In this document: in pieces, positions 11,701-23,500 of the stretch | Layout of the letters: each line of letters begins with the position of its first letter | How positions within the stretch are numbered: the first letter of the stretch is position 1 | Source: Pelecanus crispus | Taxonomy: Eukaryota; Chordata; Aves; Pelecaniformes; Pelecanidae | Assembly: GCF_030463565.1 (NCBI RefSeq) | Contig: NC_134646.1 | Span: forward strand, 14,598,001 to 14,662,000 | DNA: 64,000 nucleotides | Direction of reading: 5' to 3' | Program-made: the position numbers and the translations under genes | Notes under the pieces: model-generated | What the model saw: the letters and a program-made list of their open reading frames with translations, nothing else | Databases searched by the model: none | Told to the model about the DNA's origin: nothing

Positions 11701-13824
11701 AGACCAGTGACTTTCAAACCATCTTTCGGGGAGCTACAGCAAATAGGTAATTGCAAAACCACACATCTTGACACTAGTTTCAACTAGGAATGTGATATCG
11801 CTACAGTATGACCCATGAGAGAGCTGGATAGTCGTTCTTCAGTTTGAAAAGCTGTAATCATAGAAGTTGAGTCACAGAAATTTAGCCAATAATAATTACA
11901 CCTCCAAAATGGGATTCCAAATCATTCTTTTTGGGATGGGCAGCTTATATTCAGCTTTCTCTAGATAAACATATTGACAATTCTGTCATATATATTAACT
12001 TCAGATCTGTAATTTTAAACTTAATTTTTGCGTAGCTTGGTCACTCTTTACCATGGGAACATGGGTAACTACAGCACATCTACACATCAGAAGAGACATT
12101 TGAGCCAGCAATACTATTGTAAAGCATGCTGCAACATTAGCATAATACTGCACCTAAAGTAACGAGGCACTGTTTCTGAGACGCATACTAGTATTTAGGA
12201 AAGACAACAGGCATAAACTGAAAATTAGAATTTTCCCCCCCCATGAGTGCTGGCAAGCAGTGATACAGGCTGCCTAGTCTCAGTCCTTGGGGCTTTCCAA
12301 GACCAACCAGATAAAGCTGTGCAGCCTGATCTGACCTCACAGCTGAGCCTGCCATAAGCAGCAGGTTGGAGTAGAGACCTCCTGGGGACCCTTCCCACCT
12401 GAAGGGCTTGATTTCTACAGATGGTTGCACAGGGCAAGTATATCAACCTTCAGACCTCTGCACCATGGACTTCCGCATATTCTACACATGCCATTAAATT
12501 AATAGCATTGTTAGTCCGTTCAATGCAGAACTAAACAGATGTCTGGATCTTTTAGATTATTACTAACTTTTCCTTGGACTCTGAAGAGGATCATACCTTT
12601 TTCATGAAGCCCTCAAGGTCTGTGTTCTCAAGCACAAAGGGAGTAAGACTGCCATTAACAGCCTTTCTCGCTCTGGTCTAAAGCTCCTGCATCCAGTACC
12701 AACACATGGGCTTTTCCTAGGGCCAAACAGCAATTCCATCCAGGGCAACGAGAAGCAGTGTTTCTCCCCCATGCCTTCCTCCATCCATAACCATGCGCTA
12801 CCTTATTCCTCCCCCATACAGCTGCATCGGCATCAAACTGACCAAAGACAGCATCCAGCTGAAACTGCTCCATGAAAGGCACCCAGGAGTTCTTACACAA
12901 CTTTTTATTTTTCCTTTATTTTGTGTGAAAATTGTACGTTCTATATTTTGCTGAAGCGTTAAAAACATAGCACTGAAATGAATGCTGTATGTGTAATTTA
13001 GCAATTGCTCAAGCCGCAACTGCACTCGTGTGGGTGCCTTTTCAAGCTCTGTTGTTTGCTACAGTTAGCTTGAGGAAAACCTCCACGAAGAGGTTATTTT
13101 TCAATTTTTTAAAAAAAAAAAAAACCAAAAAAGTAAAGTTTGAGTGAAGCAGCCACTCGGTGTTCGGGCACTGCCCAGAACGAACCGGCTTCCCGCATTT
13201 TGTAGGGAGACGGCTTTTCGGAAGACCGCGAAGGGAGGGCGGCAGCAGCGGCAGCAGCAGCAGCAGCAGCAGCAGCAACCCCGCCTGCCCCCGCCGCACA
13301 ACGGCGCGCGCGCCCGGGGGCCGCGCTCCTCCGGCGAGGCGGCTCTCCTCGCGCGCGGGGCCGGGCCCCCCCAAAACCCACCCCTGCGGCTGCCCCCCCC
13401 CCCCCAAACCCATCCCCACAACCCTCCCACCCACGACTGCTGCCCCCACCCCCCGGCCCCGCCGCCGCCCCTCGCGCTTCCAGCCGCCCCCCCCCCCCGC
13501 CGCGGGCAGCCTAACGGCCGGTAACGGCCGGCGCGCGAGGGAGCCCCGCGGGAGGCGGGGGGGGCAGGAGGGCCGCTGACCTCCTCCTCCCCCGCCCCGC
13601 CACGCACAGAGCGGCGGCGGAGCCCCACCCTCGCACCTGCGGGGCGGCGGAGAGACGACGGGCGCTGCAGGGGGCCGACACGCACCCTCCCGCCGCCGCC
13701 GCCACTGCGGGCCCGGGCGGCCGCCGTCCCCTCCCTCCCCCGCCCGCCCGCCCCAGTTATCAAACACCGCAACGCGGAGAGCATCCGCTGGGCGAGAGGC
13801 GGCCGCGGCGGCGGGCGGATTTAC
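8780..13824 (-). other. CLGN intron 1
   Basis: About 5 kb between the proposed non-coding exon 1 and the ATG-bearing exon 2. AT-rich from 8.8 to about 13.1 kb, then it passes into the CpG island, where it holds a CAG array. The upper boundary depends on the exon 1 donor, which is a prediction. No CR1 copy recognised here. Confidence 0.6.
13243..13278 (+). repeat. Interrupted CAG/CTG triplet array
   Basis: Two CAG units, one CGG, then eight CAG units and CAA on the + strand; CTG on the CLGN sense strand. It lies in the CpG island, about 550 bp downstream of the proposed exon 1 donor, so it would be intronic in CLGN pre-mRNA. Confidence 0.95.
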
Positions 13825-13890
13825 CGGCGGCGAGATCCCCTCCGCGCCCCGCTGGCCCAGCCCGGCCGCTTCTCCCAGAGCATCACCGGC
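13825..13890 (-). other. CLGN: CLGN exon 1 (5' UTR), predicted
   Basis: The best donor in the CpG island on the minus strand is CGCCGCCG|GTAAATCC with GT at 13823-13824. An exon ending here would be short and non-coding and would splice to the exon carrying the ATG. The 5' end is a guess based on the NRF1-like site and CCAAT boxes just upstream. Other possible donors exist (GGAGGAG|GTCAGC near 13577 and CCGCAG|GTGCGAG near 13638). Confidence 0.4.
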
Positions 13891-13901
13891 TGCGCATGCG
13901 C
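13891..13901. promoter_or_regulatory. NRF1-like site
   Basis: TGCGCATGCGC is an exact match to the palindromic NRF1 core. It lies just upstream of the proposed CLGN exon 1 and between it and the CCAAT boxes. Confidence 0.65.
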
Positions 13902-13968
13902 CCCGCCTCCCCTCAGCCTGCCAGGGGGCGGCGGGCGCCGGGCGGCAGGTGCTGCCGCGCCGCCCAAG

Positions 13969-14076
13969 CCAATCAAGGCGCAGCAGGCGCGGCCCTGCCC
14001 AATCCCCGGAGTGGGCCGGGCCGGCGGGCAGGTAGCCGAGCCAATCCGGGGCGCCCTCCCTGCGGCGTGAGCCAAT
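13969..14076. promoter_or_regulatory. Four CCAAT boxes in one orientation
   Basis: CCAAT occurs on the + strand at 13969, 13999, 14041 and 14072 (ATTGG in CLGN sense), three of them in the preferred GCCAAT or AGCCAAT context. They fall 80-190 bp upstream of the proposed start, the usual zone for NF-Y. I looked for ER-stress elements (CCAAT-N9-CCACG) and found none. Confidence 0.6.
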
Positions 14077-14348
14077 CGCGGCTCGGCCCGCGGACGCCGG
14101 CCTCCCCGCACGTGCTGCCCCCTCGAGGAAGCGTTGCCAGGAGAGACAGCCAAGTCAGTTACGTGGGGTTTGGCGTGCATCGGTGCGTGATGCAGCGTGG
14201 AGTTTCTTAGCTATGCTTTGCCGTCACGGCCACGGTCACTGGGACCTTATGTTTGCGCGTGGTGGTATCGTCGTGCTCCATGCGCCTGTGGTCATTGATT
14301 GGGATGGCTAAAGACATGGCGGCTTCTCCATCACTAATTGGAGCGATT

Positions 14349-14709
14349 AGGAGAAATTTCTTCACGGAAAGAGTGGTCAAGCATTGGAACAGGCTGCCCA
14401 GAGAGGTGGTGGAGTCACCATCCCTGGAGGTGTTCAAAAACCAGGTAGATGTGGCACTTTGGGACATGGTTTAGCGGGCGTGGTGTTGGGTTGATGGTTG
14501 GACTGATGGTCTTAGAGGTCCTTTCCAATCTTAATGATTCCTAGTTTTTACTTTCATTAAAAAATAATCCAGCCACTAAGCCAGGAATCATGAAATTATT
14601 ACTCAACCCTTAATTGTTTTAGTGTGGACTTGGTAATGTTAGGTTAATGGTTGGACTTGATGATCTTAAAGGTCTTTTCCAACCTAAACAATTCTACGAT
14701 TCTATGATT
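14349..14709 (+). mobile_element. Composite CR1 3' end with two tails, copy A
   Basis: Begins with CR1 text (AGGAGAAATTTCTTCACGG), continues through CTGCCCAGAGAGGTGGTGGA and TGGTTGGACTGATGGTCTT to a first tail near 14535. About 80 bp of non-CR1 spacer follow, then a second CR1-like 3' end (TGATGATCTTAAAGGTC) and an ATTCTACGATTCTATGATT tail. A colinear copy lies at 62550-62883. It is 5' truncated, as is usual for CR1. Confidence 0.85.
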
Positions 14710-17640
14710 GACCTCCAATTAACAAAGCCCGTTTATTACAATTGGAGACTCACTCTAGCGATCCAATCTACATTTGAGGGATCGCTAAGTGGAGCAGCCA
14801 CAGCCTTAATTCCTGACTGATTTTTTGAAAGCCTCACCCAGGCCTGCTGGACACAGCAGGTATGGGGTTACTGCCCTGAGGAGCTTTCGGGCTCGGCTCA
14901 AGTTGTATCTTTACACTCTGGTCAGCGTACAATCTATGAGCATTTAAAACGTTCTCCATGGCACCGATATTTGAAACATGCAGGAGAGGGCTGAGACAAA
15001 GGCGATTCCTTGAAGGAACATGAGGAACGTACCTGTTGTTCTAGATGCTCCGCTGCTGACAGACTGGGTCAGGGTTTGGTATGTTTGCACCTGACACCGC
15101 GTCACTTGGCAACTCACGTCATCAAAGCCTTCCTCCTAGCCAAAGGCTGTAGGGGTTGCCGTCCTCATTTCAAGCTCAACGTTTGTTCTGGACACCACCA
15201 TCACACCCATATTTGTGAGATGAACCACGTAACTATAGCCACTGCCTTTCATTCATACTGTTGAATGTCTTTGAAGGGTGCATCTGCAACTCTTCACTGA
15301 GGACTGCTTTTGAAAAGTACACTCCTACGCAGCCAAGGGCATGCATCATTGCAGTATCAGCCATCCTCTCAAATGCAGGCAGCTTCCACTGCCCAAGAAA
15401 TTCTTATTAAGGCACATATGCAGAGCTTTTCTTTTTATTGCCTATGAAACTGTGGGTCTGTGAAAGAAAACAAGGAAGGAAATACCAGCAATGTATTGGG
15501 TACTTTTTTCTCATAACTCTAAGCCTCTTTCAGCCAGTGCTCAGGCCACAAGAATCTGTTTTATACTATTTGATTCTTACCATCTTGAGGAAATGGTCTT
15601 TTGGACATAACAGTTATGGCCATTAAGCAAAGCTTCCCCCCTCCTAAAATAATTTATAACTTCAGATAATTTTTATGGGTTTCTCCATTTGGTTTATGTC
15701 TACCACATATTAAGTTTGTTGACTCAGAACTGTTTGGAGTTACCATTAGCATGTGTAATATGACTTGCAAATCCAAATGCTCATATTTATTTTTGTGATA
15801 TTCTGCCTTTCAAGTATTATAAGGTCACTGTAAACTTATGCACAAGCTTAAAACTTAAACTGATTATATTTCTCTTTTGATAGTGTCATCAAAACTTAAG
15901 ATTGCCACAGATTATTACAATTACAATTACAAGCTCCAAAGAGCAATGCAAACTTCACAGCTTCAAAGCAGTGCATATTTATGTCATAGAAAAGCGGCAC
16001 AATTTCTTCTCTCGTTAACGCTTAGCTAGAGATGTCTAAAGATTGACGTTTCTGTAGGACTACGGTACCACTTCTCAGTCATATGATTCAGTGATTCTAA
16101 TACTGATCAGAAAGACCTAGTATGCCTTAATTCAAATCCTTTTTTAATTTACTTTTGAGCAATGGTACTGTAGCCCTAAAGAAACTTCAATCTTTAGACA
16201 TCTCTAGGTAAAAAAAAAATAAAGAATGTTCTTGAGCAATCCATCATGAATCAAAGACAGACAAAAACTATCCTCACAGCTTGAAATACACATACATCCT
16301 TTTAGAAGTGACTGCAGAATTAAAGATTTCTGTTTACTGCAGAATTAATTGTTAATATTCCTACTGTTCATTGTAAGGCATCGATGAAAGATTTATCTGG
16401 AATCTTACATTTATGCAAATAAATAATAGTTGAAAAAAGAAACCCACAACCCAAAACACTCTCAGACAAGACAATTAGTTTGTGCAACCAGTAATACAGC
16501 TAACAAATGTGTGACTTACGAGTGGCAGAAAAAGTAAACTTTGGGGAAAATTGGGATCCTTGTGTATGGGACACTACTCACTTAATTCCTCAGACATGTG
16601 AGAGAGATTTTCAATTCAATAAGCAAATACATCTTCGACTTTGGATTAAATATCTCCTAATCAATTTTAATAGATATTCCTGTTAAGAGTCTAGCCTCAT
16701 CTCAGTGTACATTTTGCATCCATTAGCATTTACAGTAGATGTGTGCTTGTATTAAGCTGTGCAGAAAGTCAGTGACACTCATGAGATGAGGGGCCCACGT
16801 AATTGATGGAAATAAAAACATTTAAAAGAAATCGGTAAAGCCAAGTTCATAACTGCCTTTTGTATTGAAGACAAATGTTAGCATTCCCCTTTCAAAAGTC
16901 CCTTGAAAGATTTAAGACAAGAATGGAGACGCCCCGTTCAGAGAAATGAAAAACTGCACTCCAGTGAAGATCAAAATGGGTTGAATAAACTGTCATTAAT
17001 ATTGAATTATCTTGAAAAAATGTGCTTTCTTCCCACACAGGCATTTAACCTGATCAGGTACATGTACAATGAGCGTCAGGTAGCCAATATTTTCGAGACT
17101 ATGTTTTAAATCACATGAAAGTACTGAAGTAAGATTTCCTACTGAAGGAGCTTGGTGACTGGTATAGAATCTGAAACTCCTTTCACAGTTGTTTTTTGAC
17201 TTAGGCTTACCGCCTTTGTTTTTGTAAGTTACAATCACAGTGCCTACACTGCAAAAACCCGTCACCCGTAAGGTCAGAGAATGTTCCTTATCCCCTGGAT
17301 CCATCACCCGAACTGAAGCTTCCCACGAGGCCTCTTTGCAGCCTTTAAACTGGCCTCAGCGCCGCGGTGCGCGAAGGCGCGGGCAGGTTCAGTGCGTAGG
17401 ATTATTAAATGGGAAACCACAGGTCGGAACTCACTTGCAAGGAAAGGAAGCTGCACGTGTTCTGTAGCGGCTCCTTGCCTGACAGAGACTGTTATGAACA
17501 AACCCAGCTAATCCACTCGCCAGTGGTGGTTGTTGCTATTAACGTGCAGAAGCACATAAGCGTACTTCCATTTAACGCTCACTATTCAACCATCACTTCT
17601 TCAGTGAAAATCCAGAGTTCCTCTCGTGAGGTTCCTTTGG
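14710..17640. other. Intergenic, between CLGN promoter and MGAT4D 3' end
   Basis: Unique AT-rich sequence with a small GC-rich patch near 17350-17390. No coding or RNA gene recognised. Confidence 0.7.
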
Positions 17641-17883
17641 TTTTAGACTGGATATAGGGAACAAGTTTTTTACAATGAGGGTGGTGAAGCACTGGAACGG
17701 GTTGCCCAGAGAGGCAGTGGAGGCCCCATCCCTGGAAACATTCAAGGTCAGCTTGGACAGGGCTCTGAGCAACCTCATCTGGTCAGAGATGTCCCTGCTC
17801 ACTGCAGGGGGGTGGGCTAGATGACCCCTAAAAGTCCCTTCCAACCCAAAGCATTCTATCATTCTGTGATTCCATGATTCTAT
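17641..17883 (+). mobile_element. CR1 LINE 3' fragment
   Basis: Typical CR1 3' region: TTTTTTACAATGAGGGTGGT, GGGTTGCCCAGAGAGGCAGT, CCCATCCCTGGAAACATTCA, ending in AAGTCCCTTCCAACCC and repeated ATTCTGTGATTCCATGATTC units. About 240 bp, 5' truncated, + orientation. Confidence 0.93.
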
Positions 17884-20555
17884 AGCAGAGCTGTGGTTCT
17901 GCAGGCTGTGCAAGAAACCTCTGCACTCCACAAAGCACAGGGAAGAATCGGGACTAAGCAAAATTTTACTTCAATGGTGCATATGTGAGCATTCATTATT
18001 TACTATGTCAACATCTAAAACCTCGTGTACATCAAAGTGGTGGGAAGTGAATTCTGTAATTGCAATGGTTATGTAAAACACGTAAAAATAGCAACAGAAT
18101 GAACAAAGCACAAAGCTGGCAGCGTAGAATGAAAAAATTGTATTTACAAAATATTTGCAAAACGTCCAGTCACTTCCTATATAATTTCAGGTATTCTGAT
18201 GAGCTTTTTGAAATTATGCTGCAACCGAGCGATATCTCATTTCACTGTGAAAATAAGAGGTTTTGGTAACAAAACCTATTACCTTAGTGTTTTCTGTGTT
18301 TTCAGTGATTAATAATCGTTCTGAAATTTCCTCCTTATAGTGACACTTTGCTGTAACAAATGAGTGTAAGGCAGCCTGAATGCAGACACTGCTCCCAGCC
18401 TGTGACTCTGTTGCAGTGAAAGCAATGGAAAAGAAGATTTTAAGTTTTTACTAGCTCATGCACTTAATTAGTAAAATGTTCTACAAGAAATGCTCTACTT
18501 CGATTTCTACTTCTTTCATCTTTTGATGGCAGGTGAAACAGGCCTTATAAGAGGGCAATTCAGACTACAGAGTTACAGTACATTTACAAGAACTTGCCAT
18601 TCTGAAGCATTTGACAAGATCCTGAAGATGAAGATAATCCCCGTGACATGATGCGATTTCAATGAGTACTACAAGCTATGCTAAGAACTGAACTGAGGCA
18701 TCAAGAGAAGACCTGCACTTCAATCATCTTCATACCCATACAAGTTTCTAAAGCTCTGCAGGAAAAAACCCCAAGTGTTCTGTAGGTTATCTGTTGCTTT
18801 GCCTTTTTGGGTAGAGAGCCCTATTCACTTCAATTTGTTTTTCCCCAAAAATGCTAAAGCACTTCACGTTAAGAGAGAGAATGACTTCAGAGAACTCAAA
18901 ATTTGTCTTCCCTTAATGTAATCTAAGTTGTCCTTTATTCCCTAGTACAAGTTTTTTTAACTAAATGTCTCAGACTCCTGTAGCAGCAGAGAAAAAAGAT
19001 TATCTGAAAGGCAGTTCTGAGCAGGGTCAGAGGGAGGCAGCTCTGCCCTTCTTGTGCCAGGTAGTTCAGCGCAGAGCCACTTTATTTCCCTTCGTTCCCT
19101 AGCTGCAGTTTTAGCCACTGCTTTTTAATGATCCACTGGTCTCAGTTTCACACAACCCTTCTTTTTACTGTAAGTGCTGATGGATAAAAGTGTCTCTCTG
19201 TGTATCTCTAAGCTCTCTGGATTACTGCGTTAATTCTTAACCTGCATTAAACTCTTAACCTAATGAAGGCTGCAGTATGTGGTCCAAGAAATACATGCAT
19301 ACATATGTACATATATGTATCTACACGCACATAGATATAGCACCACAGTATATAAACAATACTGTAAATTATCAAACTATTATTAGAGGTGGTCTTTAAA
19401 AAAACACCCTTCTGAACTGTTTTAATGTAAGAAAATTAATTTCATCTTATTCTAAATAAAAATACTCCTGCATAAGAATACAATTCCTAATTAATTTAAC
19501 CCATTTAATACAAACCTGTGCAGAAGTGTACGATGCAGCTTATTTCTCGCTGTCTGCTGTTCGGTTGCAACACATGTGCAGGAGAATGAGGGCGCAGTCG
19601 TGCTTCAAGTGCTAAGGAAGTGATACAGGAAATCTGCACAGTAACGGGTGGATCTCCAAGGTGGATTGTCATTTCCCAAAAACATTTCAAATGACTCTAC
19701 TGTAGTTTACCTTTTATTTTCAAATTTATATTGAGTTTTGCCTTGTGACCAGGATTTAAGTATCAGTACATACTGATTATCAAATAACAGCATCCAAAAT
19801 TTTATTTAAATAGATTCTCTTTCTACAAAAATATAGTTATACATAATACCCTTATTATTTCCTGTAGTTAATTCAATGCATAATTCACTGAAAAGTTTTA
19901 CAATCCTCCAAACAACACCTGTTTAAGTTTCAAGTTATTCGAATGGTAACTTGTAGGCACTTCCCATTTAAAAAAAAATTAAACGTAATTTATGCTACAT
20001 TAAGGCTGAAACACACTTCTTCTGTTAAGTTTGAGACCCATTTTCATATTGTTAAGTTGTTCCTATCTCTGTGGACTGCTCTAAATACTTGCAATGAATA
20101 CTGACAACTTTTCCTTCAGTTCTGCTTTCCTTCCAAAATTGACCAGTGTTCTTAGTGGAGTTGAAAACAGCGTCCTTCATATTTTTCAAAAATGTTCACA
20201 TTTTTAGTTCTGGTGAAACTTATAATACTTTTATGCTTTAGTCCCTGAGACAGCCTGTAATGCCTTATCAATTGTTTATAATAATATATATTGAATGTTG
20301 CCAAGCCAAGGTGAGATTTTTGTATGACACCTTACTCAAGAACATTTTATAGAAATTACTAACATAATCGGGTTCTTTATAGCTTTTAATATTCTTTATA
20401 TGAAGATTTAATAGTTATCGCAACTCTTTCCTAATACACAGTATTAAGAATTAAATGGGTTTTCATTTGTTCTTTTTACTCAGCCAGTTTTTTGTTGCTG
20501 TTAGCCTAGTTTTCAAACAATCTGTAACAAGCGACATGTCAAAAATGTATTTTTT
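17884..20555. other. Intergenic and presumed MGAT4D 3' UTR
   Basis: AT-rich. The MGAT4D 3' UTR must begin at 20555 and run leftwards. Candidate poly(A) signals on the minus strand (AATAAA) are at 19801-19806 and 19713-19718; an ATTAAA is near 20407. None can be chosen without transcript data. A TATA/CATA-rich stretch lies near 19291-19345. No coding evidence. Confidence 0.5.
19801..19806 (-). terminator. Candidate poly(A) signal for MGAT4D
   Basis: AATAAA on the minus strand about 750 nt after the stop codon, the first canonical hexamer I found downstream of the last coding exon. Position only; no cleavage evidence. Confidence 0.3.
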
Positions 20556-20582
20556 TCAGTTTTCAGATGTCTTGATAAGTAC
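20556..20582 (-). CDS. MGAT4D: MGAT4D exon 15, last coding part
   Basis: Only 27 nt are coding: VLIKTSEN and TGA at 20556-20558. It follows a strong acceptor (TTTTTTTCAG|GTACTT) in the correct phase and gives a C-terminus like NEIHIKKATN or SEIFLKKAD of MGAT4A/B, which is why I place the stop here. The 3' UTR continues leftwards for an unknown distance. Confidence 0.82.
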   Translation of the reverse strand, partial: VLIKTSEN

Positions 20583-23500
20583 CTGAAAAAAACAAAATAT
20601 ATTATTTTCTAAAATCTGCAGAAGCATTGCCTAAGGCATCACCTTTTCCCTCCTTCCAACTGTGGCTATAGTTTAAGGCTGTAGTAATTCTCTTCAGTGA
20701 CTTATATTAAATATTTTCTACTTATGGGTTCACACACATTCAGATACTTGGGAGAAACCTGAAGAATAAAAAAATCACATGCTCATCTGAAAATGTTTGC
20801 GTACTGTAATTAATATCCATCCTTTGGTTGGTTTGTTTATCGTGACCCAAATTCTAGTGGCTATACTTGCAGCACTGCAAAACTGGAGAATCATCCCATC
20901 TGAGCATTTCCAGCACTTCTATAAAGTAAATCTAACTTGTCCCCTGAATAATTAATATAATTCTCCACTTGTGTAAGTTTCTCCATACAAAATCCCATTC
21001 AAAATTAAATAAAATTTAATGATTATCAATACTATATGGTAGGAAGAACTGAGACTCATTTAATAAAGCTTTAATTAAAATGCTTTTATTAACATGCTTA
21101 CCTCACTAAGTATTACCCATACAGGAGAATCAGAATTGACTGATAAACGAATAGCCTGTATTTTTCCTATTGACTGATCGATACTGCCTTCTGCAATTCC
21201 ATTTTCAAAAGCCCCTAAATAAAAAATAAAACAAGACCTGTACAAACATATATTAGAATGAAAAACACTTCCACTGAACTTATGCAAAAGTTCTAAATTG
21301 CAAATTATGAACTAACTCCAGGGATACAACATTAGGGAAAAGAAATCTTTGGGAAAAGGTCAAACAATAACAACTGAAAGGTAAAGCTATAAACAAGGAG
21401 AAGGATTCATTCCTTCAGTTATGGCAACTAGGAGCTGGAGAAGAATACAAGAAAATAAAGAATCTATAGCTACAAATGTTAAAAAATAAATTTGTCAGTA
21501 GTGACCATATACGTATGGCACACATGGTCATGTTAAATAATCTAAAAGAGCTTTTCTGAGAAGTATGATTATTTTAAAAAAGATATATTGGGAATCATGG
21601 ACTAATTCTGATACATTTCTTCACTAGTTCAATGTTTTTTAACTAACCTTGTTAAACTGGCATGAAATCACTGCAGACAAATGAAAAATACTCATCCCAT
21701 GTATGATACTAATTTCCTATCAACTTGCACATGCAACTGTGAGTTGACAACATTTTGGTTTGGATCTCTAGAGCAAAACAGCACGAGGAGGTAGGAGAGA
21801 GGTGCAAATCAAAGCAAACAAGTAGCGTTTTGGTGAGGTGAAAGTGGTTCATCGGAAGAAAAGAGCAATTATGTGGTAGAAGAGACAGAAGAAAGTGTCA
21901 AGCAAAGCAGATCTCCCAATAGTCCATTTTTGTTCACATAGTGGTGTTTTAGTTTAGGTAATAGTAGAAACCAGGCCTTGGCAAGCATGTGGAGAATCTG
22001 CAGGTCATTTAAGAGAAGTCACACACCACCCTGGGGAAGGAAGAAGGGGGAAGCAGGGGTGGGGGCAAAAAGGGGGAAGGTACATTGCGTTATGCTTCAT
22101 CTTCATTTCAGGGTGGAACACAAGTTAATGCTGTCATAATCATAAGAAATCCTTGTTTTCAGCTAAGGCTGCAAAATCCATACCAGAATCAATTATCCTA
22201 TTAAGACTTTGCACAGACTGCAATTAGTTTTTCTTCTAATTAGATGCCTTGGCTTTTGCCAGTGCTGGTAGGGTTCTTCATTATTTGAAACAAAATAGGA
22301 TAGCCATTGGTCAAGCATCACATACTATAACATGCAGTAGCGCAAAGGGTTTCTTTTCCTTACTAGTTCACCCTGGAATGTTGTACTTATTACAGAGTTA
22401 ATGACATTCTCAAATGCAGAAACATTTCATATGTAAGAAAAAGATTTCTGGTTTTGAAGTGACAACAAACAATTTACCTATTTTTAAATATCCGTCTTGG
22501 GTTGCTGGGTAGTTAAACTTACTTCCATTGTCAACCAGTTCTTTTCTTAGCATTTCCTGTAAAAAATAAACCAATAAAATCTCCAGAAATATTTTCTAGG
22601 GCATGACACTTTATGCTGAACATCATTCTTAAAATGAAATAGCACTGTGTATTACAGTTGGAAATGAGAGACTTACATCAGCTGGCAACACTTCCACAGT
22701 AGCGTTAAACAGTTTATCACCAGGGTGCTCCATGTTTCCACTTCTGAAGATGTACCTGATGATAAAGGTATATTATTTCCAGGTATTTTATACTTTAGAA
22801 AAGTTCTAGGGAAATAATTCTTTCCAGTTTTGAAGGAAAGTTTCAAATACTTTAATTAGTTGTGGGCTACAGAGAACAGAAATAAGAGTTGAAACTTTCC
22901 AATGTGCGATCAGACCATACTAGAGGCTTTTCATTTTAAACAGAACAAGAGTTAAAACCATCTTTCTCTAGAACCACGGAAGCAAGTGTTCCTCCTTTTC
23001 AGTGCTCAAGTTCCAACTAAATTAACTTTCCAGGTTTAAATGACTTAAGGAAGATCTGCCCTCTGATCTGTTCCTATTGTCCTAAGGCAGAGGTGAGATG
23101 GGCTTCTGGAATGCAATGGCAGCAAAAATCCCTGTTTCTACTAGATCCTATGCTACATGACAAGAGAATCCCCCTTTTTATCAATAGTGATCAATTCACG
23201 TGCTTCTGAATAATCTCCTTTATAGCCAATGAGCAACAGCACTGTCAAAGCAAGAATCCAAGCAAAAACACCTATGAGATTTTAAAAAAAAATCCCTGTT
23301 TGGTTCTAAATTTCTTGCACTAGGGTTCTTAGGTTTTTAGATCCAAAAAGAGCTAAGGAAATTTAATGTATCAACCTCCCTCCTCTGTATCAAACAATCA
23401 AGACCTAAGATGACCACCAAATATTATAGGATTAACTGTACATTTTCACAGGTTAGTAATGTGATGGGGCTAAGACCACCCATTAGGCAATACCATATGT

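Larger units (their letters stand above)
13170..14130. promoter_or_regulatory. CLGN: CpG island, CLGN promoter
   Basis: About 1 kb of very GC-rich, CpG-dense sequence in an otherwise AT-rich region, sitting at the 5' end of CLGN. It holds C runs near 13395-13408 and 13486-13497, a CAG array, an NRF1-like palindrome and four CCAAT boxes, and no obvious TATA box. Such a TATA-less CpG-island layout fits a broad start site. Long open frames in this stretch on both strands are composition artefacts. Confidence 0.85.

Noticed and set aside
13042..13784. Long minus-strand open frames in the CLGN CpG island, with poly-Leu or poly-Cys runs
   Set aside because: Low-complexity translations of GC-rich DNA and the CTG array; several frames are open at once and none resembles a known family.
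13969..14076. ER stress response elements around the CCAAT boxes
   Set aside because: At none of the four boxes does CCACG follow after nine bases, and no ERSE-II pattern was found.
14253..14474. 73-codon open frame just upstream of CLGN
   Set aside because: Most of it is CR1 text ([20 protein letters not shown] is a typical CR1 translation).
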